This document shows positions 32,901 through 40,980 of a stretch of DNA of 64,000 nucleotides, in pieces. The stretch is from Gammaproteobacteria bacterium (GTDB taxonomy: Bacteria > Pseudomonadota > Gammaproteobacteria > Pseudomonadales > Ketobacteraceae), in the NCBI GenBank assembly GCA_013178375.1, contig JABLXQ010000016.1, positions 62,001 through 126,000 on the forward strand. The letters are read 5' to 3'. Under the pieces are notes generated by a model that saw only the letters and a program-made list of their open reading frames with translations, was not told where the DNA came from and made no database searches. Position 1 is the stretch's first letter, and each line of letters begins with the position of its first letter. The position numbers were made by a program, and so were the translations under genes.

Positions 32901-34517
32901 GCCGCCCACCAACGCCTTGCGCAGCGGGAAATGGGTGCTGTGCAATGTGTGCGCGGTACACCAGTCAGCGAAACGCGCGCTGTCCACTTTCTCCAATGCT
33001 GCTCGGCACTGCTGCAATTGCGCCCGCAGTGCATCGGCATCACGCGCCGACAGCGTGAATATATGCGCGTCGCGTTGCGGTGCCGACACAGGCTGCAGTT
33101 CAGCGTCAGGCGCCGGACCCACAATGACATGCACATTGGTGCCGCTCAGGCCAAACGCACTGATGCCAATCAGATCCGACTGGGGCTGCTGCGGCCAGGG
33201 CTGCGCACTGTTCACCACCTGCACATCCAGTTGATCCCAGCGAATCTGGCGATTGGGTTCATTGAAATGCAGGTTGGCGGGAATAAATCCATTCTGCTGT
33301 ACCAGCAGTGTTTTCAGTAGCGACGCCATTCCCGCCGCCGCTTCCAGATGGCCGATATTGCTTTTCACTGAACCAAGCAACAACGGCGACAGCGCTGTTG
33401 CTCCACGCTTTTTGCGTTGCAGCGCATCACCCAGCGCATGCACTTCAATCGGATCGCCCAACCGAGTGCCGGTACCGTGGGTTTCGATATAGCCGATACG
33501 GGAAGCGTCGAGATTGGCGCGCTTCAGCGCCTTGCGAATCAGCTGCACCTGCGCGCGACCATTAGGCGCCGTCAGGCCGTTGCTCTTGCCGTCATGATTG
33601 ATCGCACAACTCTTGATGACGCCCAGCACGCGGTCGCCATCTTCCAGCGCACGGGCCAGCGGCTTGACCAACACACAGCCCGCACCTTCGCTGCGTACGT
33701 AGCCGTCGGCGCTGTCGTCGAACACCTTGCAGCGGCCGGTGGGCGACAACGCCCGCAAACGGGAACAGGCAATGTGCAATTCAGGCGCCAGCATCAGATT
33801 GATGCCCGCCACCAGTGCCTGCTCGCAATCACCGCTGGCAATGCTCTGGCAGGCCAGGTGCAGCGCCGCCAGCGACGACGAACAGGCAGTGTCCAGCTGA
33901 ATAACCGGCCCGTGGAAACCCCAGGTGTACGCCACGCGCCCCGCTGCTACACTGCGCGCCGTGCCCAGGCTGTTGTACGCATCGATCTGGCTGTAATCGC
34001 CACTCTGCACTGTCATGCCGGCGTAATCATCGGTGCTCATGCCCAGGAACACTCCGGTGTGGGAGCCCTTCATCGCCAGCAGATCCTGACCGGCGTGATG
34101 AAAGGTTTCCCAACTCAACTCCAGCAACATCCGCTGCTGCGGGTCCATCTCGGCCGCTTCCCGCGGTGAAATGTCGAAGAACGCTGCATCGAATTGGGAC
34201 ACATCGCCGACGAATCCGCTTTCACGCGCATACGCCTTGCCTTGCGCATCCGGAGACGCATCGAAATAGTCGGCGTGATTCCAGCGTGAAACCGGCACCG
34301 GGCCGATGGGATCACGCCCACTGCACAGCAAATCCCAAAACGATTCCAGCGAATCGACACCACCGGGAAAACGGCAGGCGGCGCCCACCACGGCCATTTC
34401 CAGGCCGCGGTTTGCTTTCATCGCGCTGAGTTCCTTGCGGGTATCCAGCAGTTCCACATATAGCTTTTTAAGCAGGGCTTCAGAGCTCATGTTTCCCATG
34501 ACAGCCATGTCCTTCAT
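29901..34517 (-). CDS. Type I polyketide synthase module: KS-AT-KR-ACP
   Basis: A 1538-residue module. A short N-terminal docking helix (LLKKLYVELLDTRKEL) leads into the KS, with Cys212, His347 and His390. The AT has Ser657 in GHSVGEY and HAFH at 761-764, the motif expected for malonyl-CoA. The KR has GGAGGIG (1146-1152) and the catalytic region FSSISSLWGG to Tyr1289 and Asn. The ACP serine is Ser1455 (LGLDSI). There is no dehydratase or enoylreductase, so the module should add two carbons and leave a beta-hydroxyl. The ATG at 34517 was used instead of an adjacent TTG; several in-frame ATGs follow. It starts 16 bases after the acyl-AMP ligase stop. Confidence 0.92.
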   Translation of the reverse strand: MKDMAVMGNMSSEALLKKLYVELLDTRKELSAMKANRGLEMAVVGAACRFPGGVDSLESFWDLLCSGRDPIGPVPVSRWNHADYFDASPDAQGKAYARESGFVGDVSQFDAAFFDISPREAAEMDPQQRMLLELSWETFHHAGQDLLAMKGSHTGVFLGMSTDDYAGMTVQSGDYSQIDAYNSLGTARSVAAGRVAYTWGFHGPVIQLDTACSSSLAALHLACQSIASGDCEQALVAGINLMLAPELHIACSRLRALSPTGRCKVFDDSADGYVRSEGAGCVLVKPLARALEDGDRVLGVIKSCAINHDGKSNGLTAPNGRAQVQLIRKALKRANLDASRIGYIETHGTGTRLGDPIEVHALGDALQRKKRGATALSPLLLGSVKSNIGHLEAAAGMASLLKTLLVQQNGFIPANLHFNEPNRQIRWDQLDVQVVNSAQPWPQQPQSDLIGISAFGLSGTNVHVIVGPAPDAELQPVSAPQRDAHIFTLSARDADALRAQLQQCRAALEKVDSARFADWCTAHTLHSTHFPLRKALVGGNPEELRLALDIALQAPAMPVHARVDRICFVFTGQGAQYPGMGRELAAQVPAFRQHMDRLAPLFQQILGLPLDELWWGEFSPRLNQTQFTQPALFAFEYCLAQTLMDWGIRPDICLGHSVGEYVAACIAGVLSLEDALRCIALRARCMAECEAPGVMVAVLAPAEKVQDAIQKTAGATADKVAIAAYNSPNSTVMSGDRAAVLAVMDRLTDAGVRCVQLDVSHAFHSPLMQPAADALIAQLPTLAVQQGTLPVISNVSAGLLDPAQLTPAYLARHIVEPVRFTDSIRFAVEQGANLFIEIGPKSTLTQLLGQIVPDAGIQAFAAIAQARQPIHSLLNCLGRAYEAGLNPAWQAALGGGRLQQVERLTYPFNRQSLWTRSTKRQLSATPVSAPLYQLAWTAVATETTSVEAGDWLLVREDSRESSWLQENLADAGAQVCCLTLADANVADWAAQVKTALQEKNWRGLILQTDAQPSLDATTYSRTLKNIERCRLLLEQWEVLCAGENSRAQRGVWLVTPAMHAELALAPLQGFVKGASLEKRAAWGGYLELKDDTAASHAQVVQALLGDARDLLQVENGILLQPRLQAVMPLAGTELRFSADDAVLIAGGAGGIGLNLCGWCVERGLRRLLVVGRRGEQELGEAAEVLRKLESQGVTLWYRQLDIADSAATASTVAEFESAVGPLTGFIHAAGVASLRNLEQLDEAQLRATLDSKLWGAWNLHQLALDRTVKLFALFSSISSLWGGLQLAHYAAANACLDTLTELRLQQGLPVHCIQWGPWKEAGMARDQVSHDMSRMGVRAFDNAAAQKAFFRVVDSASGIYSAVDADWNALARTFAANPRARLFDDLVVQEDSKSAQSSTLPSTQSRAAVDFSSMDAATCEARINDIVMTTLTQKLQLERNRIRPETPFMELGLDSILAVEIGRALEAALGMPLPATLLFDAPTAQMLMAALCKRVQPGGRKIATARAGNPQGQDNSLTGLIQMIRQLDDSELDRLLNA

Positions 34518-34533
34518 TACCAATAGATGGGAT

Positions 34534-36891
34534 TCAGCGCATCAGATCAGCGGCGATGAGCGATTTGAGATCCTTGTCCTGCATCGCACCCACCCAGGCA
34601 TGATCGGCAGACTCAGCCGGCTCATTTTGCGCACCCTGCTGCACCCGTTCATGCAGCGCGCGGGTGAATTCGCCCAGGTTCGGACAATCCCACAACTGCG
34701 TGGCCGGCACATCGAAGCCAATCCAGTCGGACACGGCGGCACAAAACTCCAATGCCTGCGCCGAATCGAGGCCATAATCGGAAAATGCCGTGTGATCATT
34801 CACCACCAGCGTGGACAAGCCCAGTTGCGACGTCAGATAACGGGTGAGCCAGAGCCGGATGGCGGCGCGGCTGGGACCGGTCGGCGTGCCCGCCGCCACC
34901 AGTGTTGCAATGGGCCGCACGGGCTCGGATTTCGCAACAGTGAACTGCGCTGCCGCGACAGGTGTTGATTCCAGCTGATGCGGCGACATCAGCAAATCCA
35001 GTTGCCGCATGCTTTCCGACATATGCGATGCAAACGCGGCCAGCAATTCCCGTTGTTTGCCCAGATGTGTCACCAGACTGCGCAGCAGAATATCGGACGA
35101 ACCCGCTTCAGGCACAACAGCAGCTGCAGGGGCCGCACTCGCCTGCGGCGCGTCCCACTGGCACAGCGCGCTCAGCTTGCCGGCTGTGAAGGCAGCACTG
35201 CAGGAGCGGCGCTGGATTTTTCCACTGGACGTTTTGAACAGCGTATTCGGCGCATACAATGCAATCCGCGCCACGCTGGCGCTCTGCTGCTCGAACACTT
35301 TCGCCCGCACCGCCGCCATGATGGCGGGAAAATCTGCTTCGCCGCCCTTGCTGGGATCAATCTCGCACAACACGATCAGCTGCTCGGTGCCATTGTGCTC
35401 CACGCTGAATGCCGCGCTGCAACCGGGACGCAGTGCCGCATGTCCTGCTTCCGCGCTGCGCTCGATATCCTGCGGATAAAAATTCTTGCCGTTGATGATG
35501 ATCAGATCCTTGCAGCGGGAAGAAATGTAAAGGTAGCCATCCAGCAGGAAACCCAGATCGCCAGTGCGTAAAAATGGACCCTCTCCGGTGCTGGTGAACG
35601 CCTGAAAATCTTTGGCGGATGCCTCCGGATTATTCCAGTAACCCTGCCCCACACTGCCGCCCTGCACCCAGATCTCGCCGACCTGATCGGGCGCGCAAGG
35701 AACCAGCGTGTCCGGGTCCACAATGCACAGTTGATGGTTACCCAGTGCCTTGCCACTGGCCACCATCCGCTTGGACCCGGCAGCATTCACCCGCGATACA
35801 CGTCGATCGCGCAGATGATCATCATCCAGCTGTGCCACCGTTGGAACCTCCTCGCGCGTGGCGCCGGTGATCATCAGTGTGCATTCAGCCAAACCATAAC
35901 AGGGGTACATGCTTTCCCGACGGAAGCCGCAGCTTGCGAACTTTTCTGCAAACCGGGTCAGCGTCTCCTCCCGCACCGGTTCCGCTCCATTGAATGCGGT
36001 ATGCCAGCAGGACAAATCCAGAGCAGCGACCCGTTCTGGTGCCGCTGCGGCTTTCTTGACGCACAACTCATACGCAAAATTCGGCCCGCCGGCGATGGTG
36101 CCGCGATAACGATGGATGCTTTCCAGCCAGCGCAGCGGATCGCGCAAAAAACTTTCCGGCGACATCAGACACAGGGTTGCACCCATATACAGCGACTGCA
36201 GCATCTGACCGATCAGACCCATGTCATGGAACAGCGGCAGCCAGGACACCATCACACTGTCCGGCTTGCTGCGAATTCCACTCTCGATAGTGGCTTCGTT
36301 GTGCATCAGATTGCCGTGCGACACCATCACGCCCTTCGGGTTGCCGGTAGAGCCGGAGGTGTACTGCAGAAACGCCAGCATGTCCGGCGTCACATCCACA
36401 TGCACTGTTTGTGACTCCAGGGACACAGCGCCCACATCGATAATCTTCACACCCGCCTGGTGCACCTGCGCCAGCACTCCGGCACCCTGCAGCTTTTCCA
36501 GTGTCGCCCCATCGGTGATCAACAGTGACGGCATGGCGTCACGCAGAATATTGCCCAGACGTTCCCATTCGCGCCGCTGCACCGGCACAGCGGTTGGCGT
36601 TGCAACAGCGCCTGCATAAAAGCAACCAACGAACCAGCTGACAAATTCAACGCCCGCCGGCAGCAGGATCAGCGCCCGATCACCAATGCCGCAATGGCAC
36701 TGAATATGTGCAGCGGCAGAGGACACCTGCACCATTAACTCGCGATAACTCAGCTCGCGATCGTTATTGTTGAATGAAAGAAAACGCAACGCGATTTTTT
36801 CCGGTGTCATCGCCGCAAGCGCGGACAGATGCGGAGGAAAGGAAGCGTACTGCGATTGAATGATGCTGGAGGAATTACTGGATGTGCTCAT
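34534..36891 (-). CDS. Fatty acyl-AMP ligase with C-terminal carrier domain (FAAL-ACP)
   Basis: A 785-residue loading protein. The adenylation domain shows the nucleotide loop QYTSGSTGNPKGVMV (176-190), WLPLFHDMGLIG (217-228, typical of FAALs), NGAEPV (301-306), YGLAE (332-336), the RTGDLGFL motif and the C-terminal lysine in SSGKIQRR (Lys558). A linker follows, then an ACP with Ser710 in YGLDSAQALEF. It should activate a fatty acid with ATP and transfer it to its own carrier domain for the downstream PKS. GGAG precedes the ATG by six bases. It is the first gene of the minus-strand operon and faces a divergent transporter gene across a 420-base promoter region. Confidence 0.92.
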   Translation of the reverse strand: MSTSSNSSSIIQSQYASFPPHLSALAAMTPEKIALRFLSFNNNDRELSYRELMVQVSSAAAHIQCHCGIGDRALILLPAGVEFVSWFVGCFYAGAVATPTAVPVQRREWERLGNILRDAMPSLLITDGATLEKLQGAGVLAQVHQAGVKIIDVGAVSLESQTVHVDVTPDMLAFLQYTSGSTGNPKGVMVSHGNLMHNEATIESGIRSKPDSVMVSWLPLFHDMGLIGQMLQSLYMGATLCLMSPESFLRDPLRWLESIHRYRGTIAGGPNFAYELCVKKAAAAPERVAALDLSCWHTAFNGAEPVREETLTRFAEKFASCGFRRESMYPCYGLAECTLMITGATREEVPTVAQLDDDHLRDRRVSRVNAAGSKRMVASGKALGNHQLCIVDPDTLVPCAPDQVGEIWVQGGSVGQGYWNNPEASAKDFQAFTSTGEGPFLRTGDLGFLLDGYLYISSRCKDLIIINGKNFYPQDIERSAEAGHAALRPGCSAAFSVEHNGTEQLIVLCEIDPSKGGEADFPAIMAAVRAKVFEQQSASVARIALYAPNTLFKTSSGKIQRRSCSAAFTAGKLSALCQWDAPQASAAPAAAVVPEAGSSDILLRSLVTHLGKQRELLAAFASHMSESMRQLDLLMSPHQLESTPVAAAQFTVAKSEPVRPIATLVAAGTPTGPSRAAIRLWLTRYLTSQLGLSTLVVNDHTAFSDYGLDSAQALEFCAAVSDWIGFDVPATQLWDCPNLGEFTRALHERVQQGAQNEPAESADHAWVGAMQDKDLKSLIAADLMR

Positions 36892-37311
36892 GGTCTACTC
36901 CCTTGTCGCTGGTCTCGATCGATCCGTTGTGATCAGGTTCGATGCGAATTCTATAGACCGCTGACAGGAAGCAACAACGCGCTAAAGTCCTATTGACAAC
37001 CACTTTTACGTCGAAATTTTTTTACCAAAAAAAGCCAATCTCAAACCGTCACCTTTGCGGATTCCTGTGCGCAAACTTGTCCTGCCTGATTAGAGTTGAG
37101 CGTCAAAAAAATCCAGGCATATCTGTCTTTTTTCCATATATATAGTCAATGCTGCAGCACCGACGCATGACTGATTGGATTTTGCGCTAAACTTGTGAAA
37201 TCCTGTCCGCGCCTATCACAGAAACCAAAACAATCGCTCGTGAAAATGGTTCGATTTTGAATCGGCAACAGTTACTTGCAGCGGGCAACTTCAGCACATG
37301 GGGAAAAATAA
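36892..37311. other. Divergent promoter region between the FAAL operon and the transporter gene
   Basis: About 420 AT-rich bases with no credible gene. A TATAGA hexamer (minus strand, 36950-36955) could be the -10 element of the FAAL operon, but its -35 partner is poor. The shared 16-bp motif lies at 37007-37022. The plus-strand promoter for the transporter probably lies within 37120-37260, where runs such as CATATATATAG occur; no single site stands out. Confidence 0.5.
37007..37022. promoter_or_regulatory. 16-bp motif shared with the type II operon promoter region
   Basis: TACGTCGAAATTTTTT matches the element at 2967-2982 in 15 of 16 positions. It lies about 116 bases before the FAAL start codon and about 290 bases before the divergent transporter, so it could act on either. 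Confidence 0.4.
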
Positions 37312-38151
37312 ATGAACGGGATCATGGATTACTGGGCACTGCTCAACACAGTGGTGATCATGTTTGCACTGGGATTGTCTGGACCACTTCAGCCTGGTGC
37401 AAAATCTTTTGCAGGTTCACGCTGGATTCTGCTGCGATCCACGCTGGGCTACAACCTGCTGATTCCGGCACTGGCGCTCGTCGCAATCAAAACCACTGAT
37501 TTGTTTGCACACGAAACACTGTCAGCGATGACACTGTGCATTGCCGCAGCCGGCGGTACGTCGGCCGGCGCGTTTGTGATGCAGGTTAAAGGCTCGCCAG
37601 CGCTCGCGGCCAAGCTGATCGTCGTGCTGCTGGGCGTCAGCCTGCTGGCCGTTACGGTTTTTTCCCAACTGGGCTGGATCGAACTGGGCGCGCTGTCGTT
37701 GGGCGGGCTTGCCCTCTACCTGCTGACCATCACGCTGGCGCCGTTATTCATTGGTCGCGGGTTCCAGCATTTATATCCCGCCATTGCAAAACGCTGGCAA
37801 CCGTTGTTCGATCGGCTGGGCAGTTTACTGGTGATATTGCTGGTGATTGCGCTGGCAGTGCGTTATGGGCGCGAGATATTGAGTGGTCCGGCAGAACCGA
37901 TGATTGCCGCCGCCCTGCTGGTGCTGCTGTTTGTGCTGCCGCCGTTACTGGAACCGGAAGTCGGCTGGCGTCGCACGCTGGTACTGGTCACCCTGATCCG
38001 CAACCTCACGCTGGTGCTGTCGATTCTGGCGGTGCTGCCGCAATCGGCGGCGCTGTTGTCAACCGTGCTGGCGTTTGGTCTGTTCATGTATCTGATGACA
38101 GCAATGCTGGTGTGGTACTGGCGTTCCCGCCCGCTACCTGAAGTACAATGA
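37312..38151 (+). CDS. BASS-family (bile acid:sodium symporter-like) membrane transporter
   Basis: A 279-residue protein with about nine hydrophobic helices. The BASS/ACR3 superfamily signature is recognisable in GYNLLIPALALVAI and, more strongly, in AAAGGTSAGAFVMQVKGSPALAAKLIVVLL, which corresponds to the substrate-binding crossover region. It is shorter than typical ACR3 arsenite pumps and I cannot identify their conserved membrane Cys with confidence, so a carboxylate or organic-anion substrate is equally possible. It lies 52 bases upstream of the arsenate-reductase-like gene on the same strand, which favours a link to arsenic, and is divergent from the FAAL operon. Confidence 0.75.
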   Translation: MNGIMDYWALLNTVVIMFALGLSGPLQPGAKSFAGSRWILLRSTLGYNLLIPALALVAIKTTDLFAHETLSAMTLCIAAAGGTSAGAFVMQVKGSPALAAKLIVVLLGVSLLAVTVFSQLGWIELGALSLGGLALYLLTITLAPLFIGRGFQHLYPAIAKRWQPLFDRLGSLLVILLVIALAVRYGREILSGPAEPMIAAALLVLLFVLPPLLEPEVGWRRTLVLVTLIRNLTLVLSILAVLPQSAALLSTVLAFGLFMYLMTAMLVWYWRSRPLPEVQ

Positions 38152-38203
38152 GGCGTTATCCATTGACCATACCCCATCCAATTGACATCGCGTGAAATCC
38201 AGC

Positions 38204-38683
38204 ATGAACATACTGTTCCTGTGCACCGGCAATTCCTGCCGTTCGATTCTGGCCGAGGCCACCTTCAATCATCTGGCCCCATCCGGCTGGCGGGCCATGA
38301 GCGCCGGCAGTCACCCCGCTGGCCAGATACATCCGCGCGCAATCGCACTGCTGCAGCGCGAAGGAATTGCCACTGCGGGTTATGCCAGCAAGTCCTGGCA
38401 CCAGCTACCCTGTCCGCCGGACATCGTGATCAGTGTCTGCGGTAATGCTGCCGACGAAATCTGCGCGACACACCTGGCGTCGGTTCCCCGGGTTCACTGG
38501 GGTGTGGACGATCCTGCTCATGTTGCAGGCCACGAAGAAACTGTGAACGCCGCTTTCGAAACGGCCTATGGCGCCCTGCGCGGCTGCATCGAAGCGCTGA
38601 TGGCATTGCCCCTCGAATCACTGCAACAGCAGCCATTGCGTCTGAAAAGCGAACTGGATCGAATCGGCGAGGCAATGCTTTGA
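38204..38683 (+). CDS. arsC: Low-molecular-weight phosphatase-type arsenate reductase
   Basis: A 159-residue protein. The N-terminal P-loop CTGNSCRS (Cys7, Arg13) is the CX5R motif of low-molecular-weight phosphatases, in the form used by thioredoxin- or mycothiol-linked ArsC. Cys79 and Cys87 (VCGNAADEIC) occupy the position of the resolving cysteine pair. It would reduce arsenate to arsenite in the cytoplasm. The ATG at 38204 gives the usual short N-terminus (MNILFLC); a GTG at 38192 is possible. It is paired with the BASS transporter, without an arsR regulator. A protein tyrosine phosphatase role is less likely, given the three cysteines. Confidence 0.8.
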   Translation: MNILFLCTGNSCRSILAEATFNHLAPSGWRAMSAGSHPAGQIHPRAIALLQREGIATAGYASKSWHQLPCPPDIVISVCGNAADEICATHLASVPRVHWGVDDPAHVAGHEETVNAAFETAYGALRGCIEALMALPLESLQQQPLRLKSELDRIGEAML

Positions 38684-38795
38684 TAAGACTTTGCCTGGAT
38701 AAGACGATGCCCGAATAAAAAGGCATGAACGGGAAAGGAAAGAAGGAAGTTTCAACCGGGTACACCGCCGATGCGGGCACCCGGAGCTTGCAGGC

Positions 38796-39800
38796 TCAGC
38801 CCAGCTTCACCACATAACGGCCACAATGAGTGCCCTGCAACACATCCGCCAGCGCGGCGGGCAGTTCATCCAGACTGATCAGCTTCACGGTGCGTTGTTT
38901 GAAATCGGCGAAATCGTCGAACGTCCACTTGTCGCCGAGCATGTTCCAGATGTCCTGCTTCACATCCAGGGGTAACTCCACCGAATCCACACCGAGCAAA
39001 TTTACGCCGCGCAGAATGAACGGAAACACACTGGTGGTGAACTCATGGCCTGCCACCATGCCGCAGCAGGCAACGCTGCCACCGTAACGGATCGATTTCA
39101 GGATGTTGCCCAGCACGTCGCCGCCCACGGTATCCACCGCAGCAGCCCACACAGGCCTGTTCATGGGGCGATTGGCATTTTCCAGCAACGTCGCGCGGGA
39201 AATCACACTGTCCGCCCCGACGGCTTTCAATAATTCCTCCTGCCCGGATTTGCCGGTGGCGGCCACCACTTCAAAACCCTGGTTGTGCAGCAGCCACACC
39301 GCCACAATGCCCACACCACCGGTTGCGCCGGTCACCAGCACAGGGCCCTGATCCGGTGAAATACCCACCTGCAGCAGCGTGTCCACGCACATCGCGGCAG
39401 TGAAACCGGCGGTGCCAAACACCATGGCATTTTCCAGGCTCAGGCGGGCGGGTTTGCGAATCACCCAGCTGGCCGGCACACGCACGTACTGACTGAAACC
39501 ACCGCTGGTATTCATGCCCAGGTCATAGCCCATCACCAGCACCTCTTCGCCCACGCGGATCGAAGGTTCACTGGAACTTTCCACCACGCCGGCCGCATCG
39601 ATGCCCGGCGTATGCGGGTATTGCCGGGTGACGGCCTTGTTGCCGGACGCCGACAGCGCATCCTTGTAATTCACCGAGGAATGGCTCACCCGGATCAGCA
39701 CATCGCCAGCCGGCAGATCGTCGATGCTACGTTCGACGATTGCCTGCTCAACTCCATTTGCAGTTTCACTGACCCGCAGCGCCCTGAATGTGCCGTTCAT
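38796..39800 (-). CDS. acuI: Acrylyl-CoA reductase/YhdH-family quinone oxidoreductase
   Basis: A 334-residue zinc-free medium-chain dehydrogenase/reductase. Family features are SSVNYKDALSASG near residue 40, TPGIDAAGVV, the NADPH fold VLVTGATGGVGIVAVWLLHNQG and GSVACCGMVAG. The YhdH/AcuI group reduces acryloyl-CoA and related enoyl thioesters with NADPH. It is full length. It is convergent with arsC and is followed on the same strand by sohB, so it marks the left edge of the conserved core block. The family assignment is strong; the natural substrate in this organism is not shown. Confidence 0.85.
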   Translation of the reverse strand: MNGTFRALRVSETANGVEQAIVERSIDDLPAGDVLIRVSHSSVNYKDALSASGNKAVTRQYPHTPGIDAAGVVESSSEPSIRVGEEVLVMGYDLGMNTSGGFSQYVRVPASWVIRKPARLSLENAMVFGTAGFTAAMCVDTLLQVGISPDQGPVLVTGATGGVGIVAVWLLHNQGFEVVAATGKSGQEELLKAVGADSVISRATLLENANRPMNRPVWAAAVDTVGGDVLGNILKSIRYGGSVACCGMVAGHEFTTSVFPFILRGVNLLGVDSVELPLDVKQDIWNMLGDKWTFDDFADFKQRTVKLISLDELPAALADVLQGTHCGRYVVKLG

Positions 39801-39838
39801 GTCGTTCCCTCAAAGTATTGAATCGTTGATCGCTGGAT

Positions 39839-40891
39839 TCAGAGCAATTGCTTGCCACGCCCGGACAGCGCTTCCATCACGCGCAACACACTTTTGCTCA
39901 ACACGCCTTCCGCAGCCAGGCCAAGCCGATCCGCCAGAGGACGCTTGACCTCGTAGCAGACTTCAAAAATATCCGCGTTGGCGCTGGCGTCGTACAGGTA
40001 ATCGTCGCTGGTCTGCAGCACATCGATCAGGCCGTTTTCCAGACATTGATTGCCGTACCAATGCTCGCCGGTGGCAATCCGGCTCATGTCGAGCTTGGGA
40101 CGGTTGCGGCTCACCATCGCCTTGAACAGGCCATGGGTGTCTTCGATTTCCTCGATGAATTTCTGTTTGCCCGCCTCGGTATTCTCGCCCAGCATGGTGA
40201 CCGTGCGCTTGAACTGGCCGGCGGTATAGATGTCGTAATCCACATCGAATTTTTTCAGGGCGCGGTTGAAGTTGGGCAGCTCTGCCACCACGCCGATGGA
40301 ACCCAGAATGGCGAAGGGTGCGGCGATGATCTTGTCTGCCACGCAGGCCATCATGTAACCGCCGCTGGCGGCCACCATGTCCACGCACACCGTCAGCGGC
40401 ACGCCTTTCTGCTTCACCCGCTCCAGTTGCGACGACGCCAGGCCATAGGCATGCACCTGTCCGCCGGGGCTTTCCAGCCGCAGCACCACTTCATCTTCCC
40501 TGCGTGCCAGAGTCAGAATGGCGGTGATTTCATTAGCCAGGTTTTCCACGCCGCTGGCCTTCATGTCGCCATCGAAATCCAGTACGAAAATGCGCTTGCG
40601 GTCCGGCTGCTCCGGATGCTTCTTGCGCTCCTTCTCCTTTTGCTTTTCTTCCTTCTTGAGGCGCTTTTCCTCCGCCTTCATTTCGTCCTTGGTGAAAATG
40701 TTGTGCTGCAGCGCCAGTTTCAGGTCTTCAAAGAAATCATTGAGGGGAGTGACCCGGATGTCGCCCTTGTGGCTGTGATGGGCCCGGCTCTGGGCGGCGG
40801 CGGCGATAGCGGTAATGATCAGCAGGATGGCAACGACGACAGTAACGGCCTTGGCGAGAAACAGGCCATATTCAGTGAAAAACTCGACCAC
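39839..40891 (-). CDS. sohB: SohB, inner-membrane S49 serine peptidase
   Basis: A 350-residue signal-peptide-peptidase-like protein. It has an N-terminal transmembrane helix (13-33), a Lys/Glu-rich cytoplasmic or periplasmic linker (70-97), and the S49 domain. The catalytic Ser176 lies in MVAASGGYMMA and the general base Lys228 in AGQFKRTVT. A HSPGG-like turn appears as ESPGGQVHAYG. It is thought to degrade membrane-linked peptides. The start is GTG, with GAGG seven bases upstream. The gene belongs to the Pseudomonas-like block with nudC and fimL. Confidence 0.92.
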   Translation of the reverse strand: MVEFFTEYGLFLAKAVTVVVAILLIITAIAAAAQSRAHHSHKGDIRVTPLNDFFEDLKLALQHNIFTKDEMKAEEKRLKKEEKQKEKERKKHPEQPDRKRIFVLDFDGDMKASGVENLANEITAILTLARREDEVVLRLESPGGQVHAYGLASSQLERVKQKGVPLTVCVDMVAASGGYMMACVADKIIAAPFAILGSIGVVAELPNFNRALKKFDVDYDIYTAGQFKRTVTMLGENTEAGKQKFIEEIEDTHGLFKAMVSRNRPKLDMSRIATGEHWYGNQCLENGLIDVLQTSDDYLYDASANADIFEVCYEVKRPLADRLGLAAEGVLSKSVLRVMEALSGRGKQLL

Positions 40892-40980
40892 TCTAAAACC
40901 TCATTGGGGATGTGTGCAAGGCAGGGCTTGGCCCCACGGACGGGCCTAAAGATACCGCAAAGGTGGGTTGAATCCCACTG

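Noticed and set aside
37312-38151. The transporter as a definite ACR3 arsenite pump
   Set aside because: It is shorter than ACR3, and the conserved membrane cysteine could not be confirmed; only the broader BASS superfamily is claimed.
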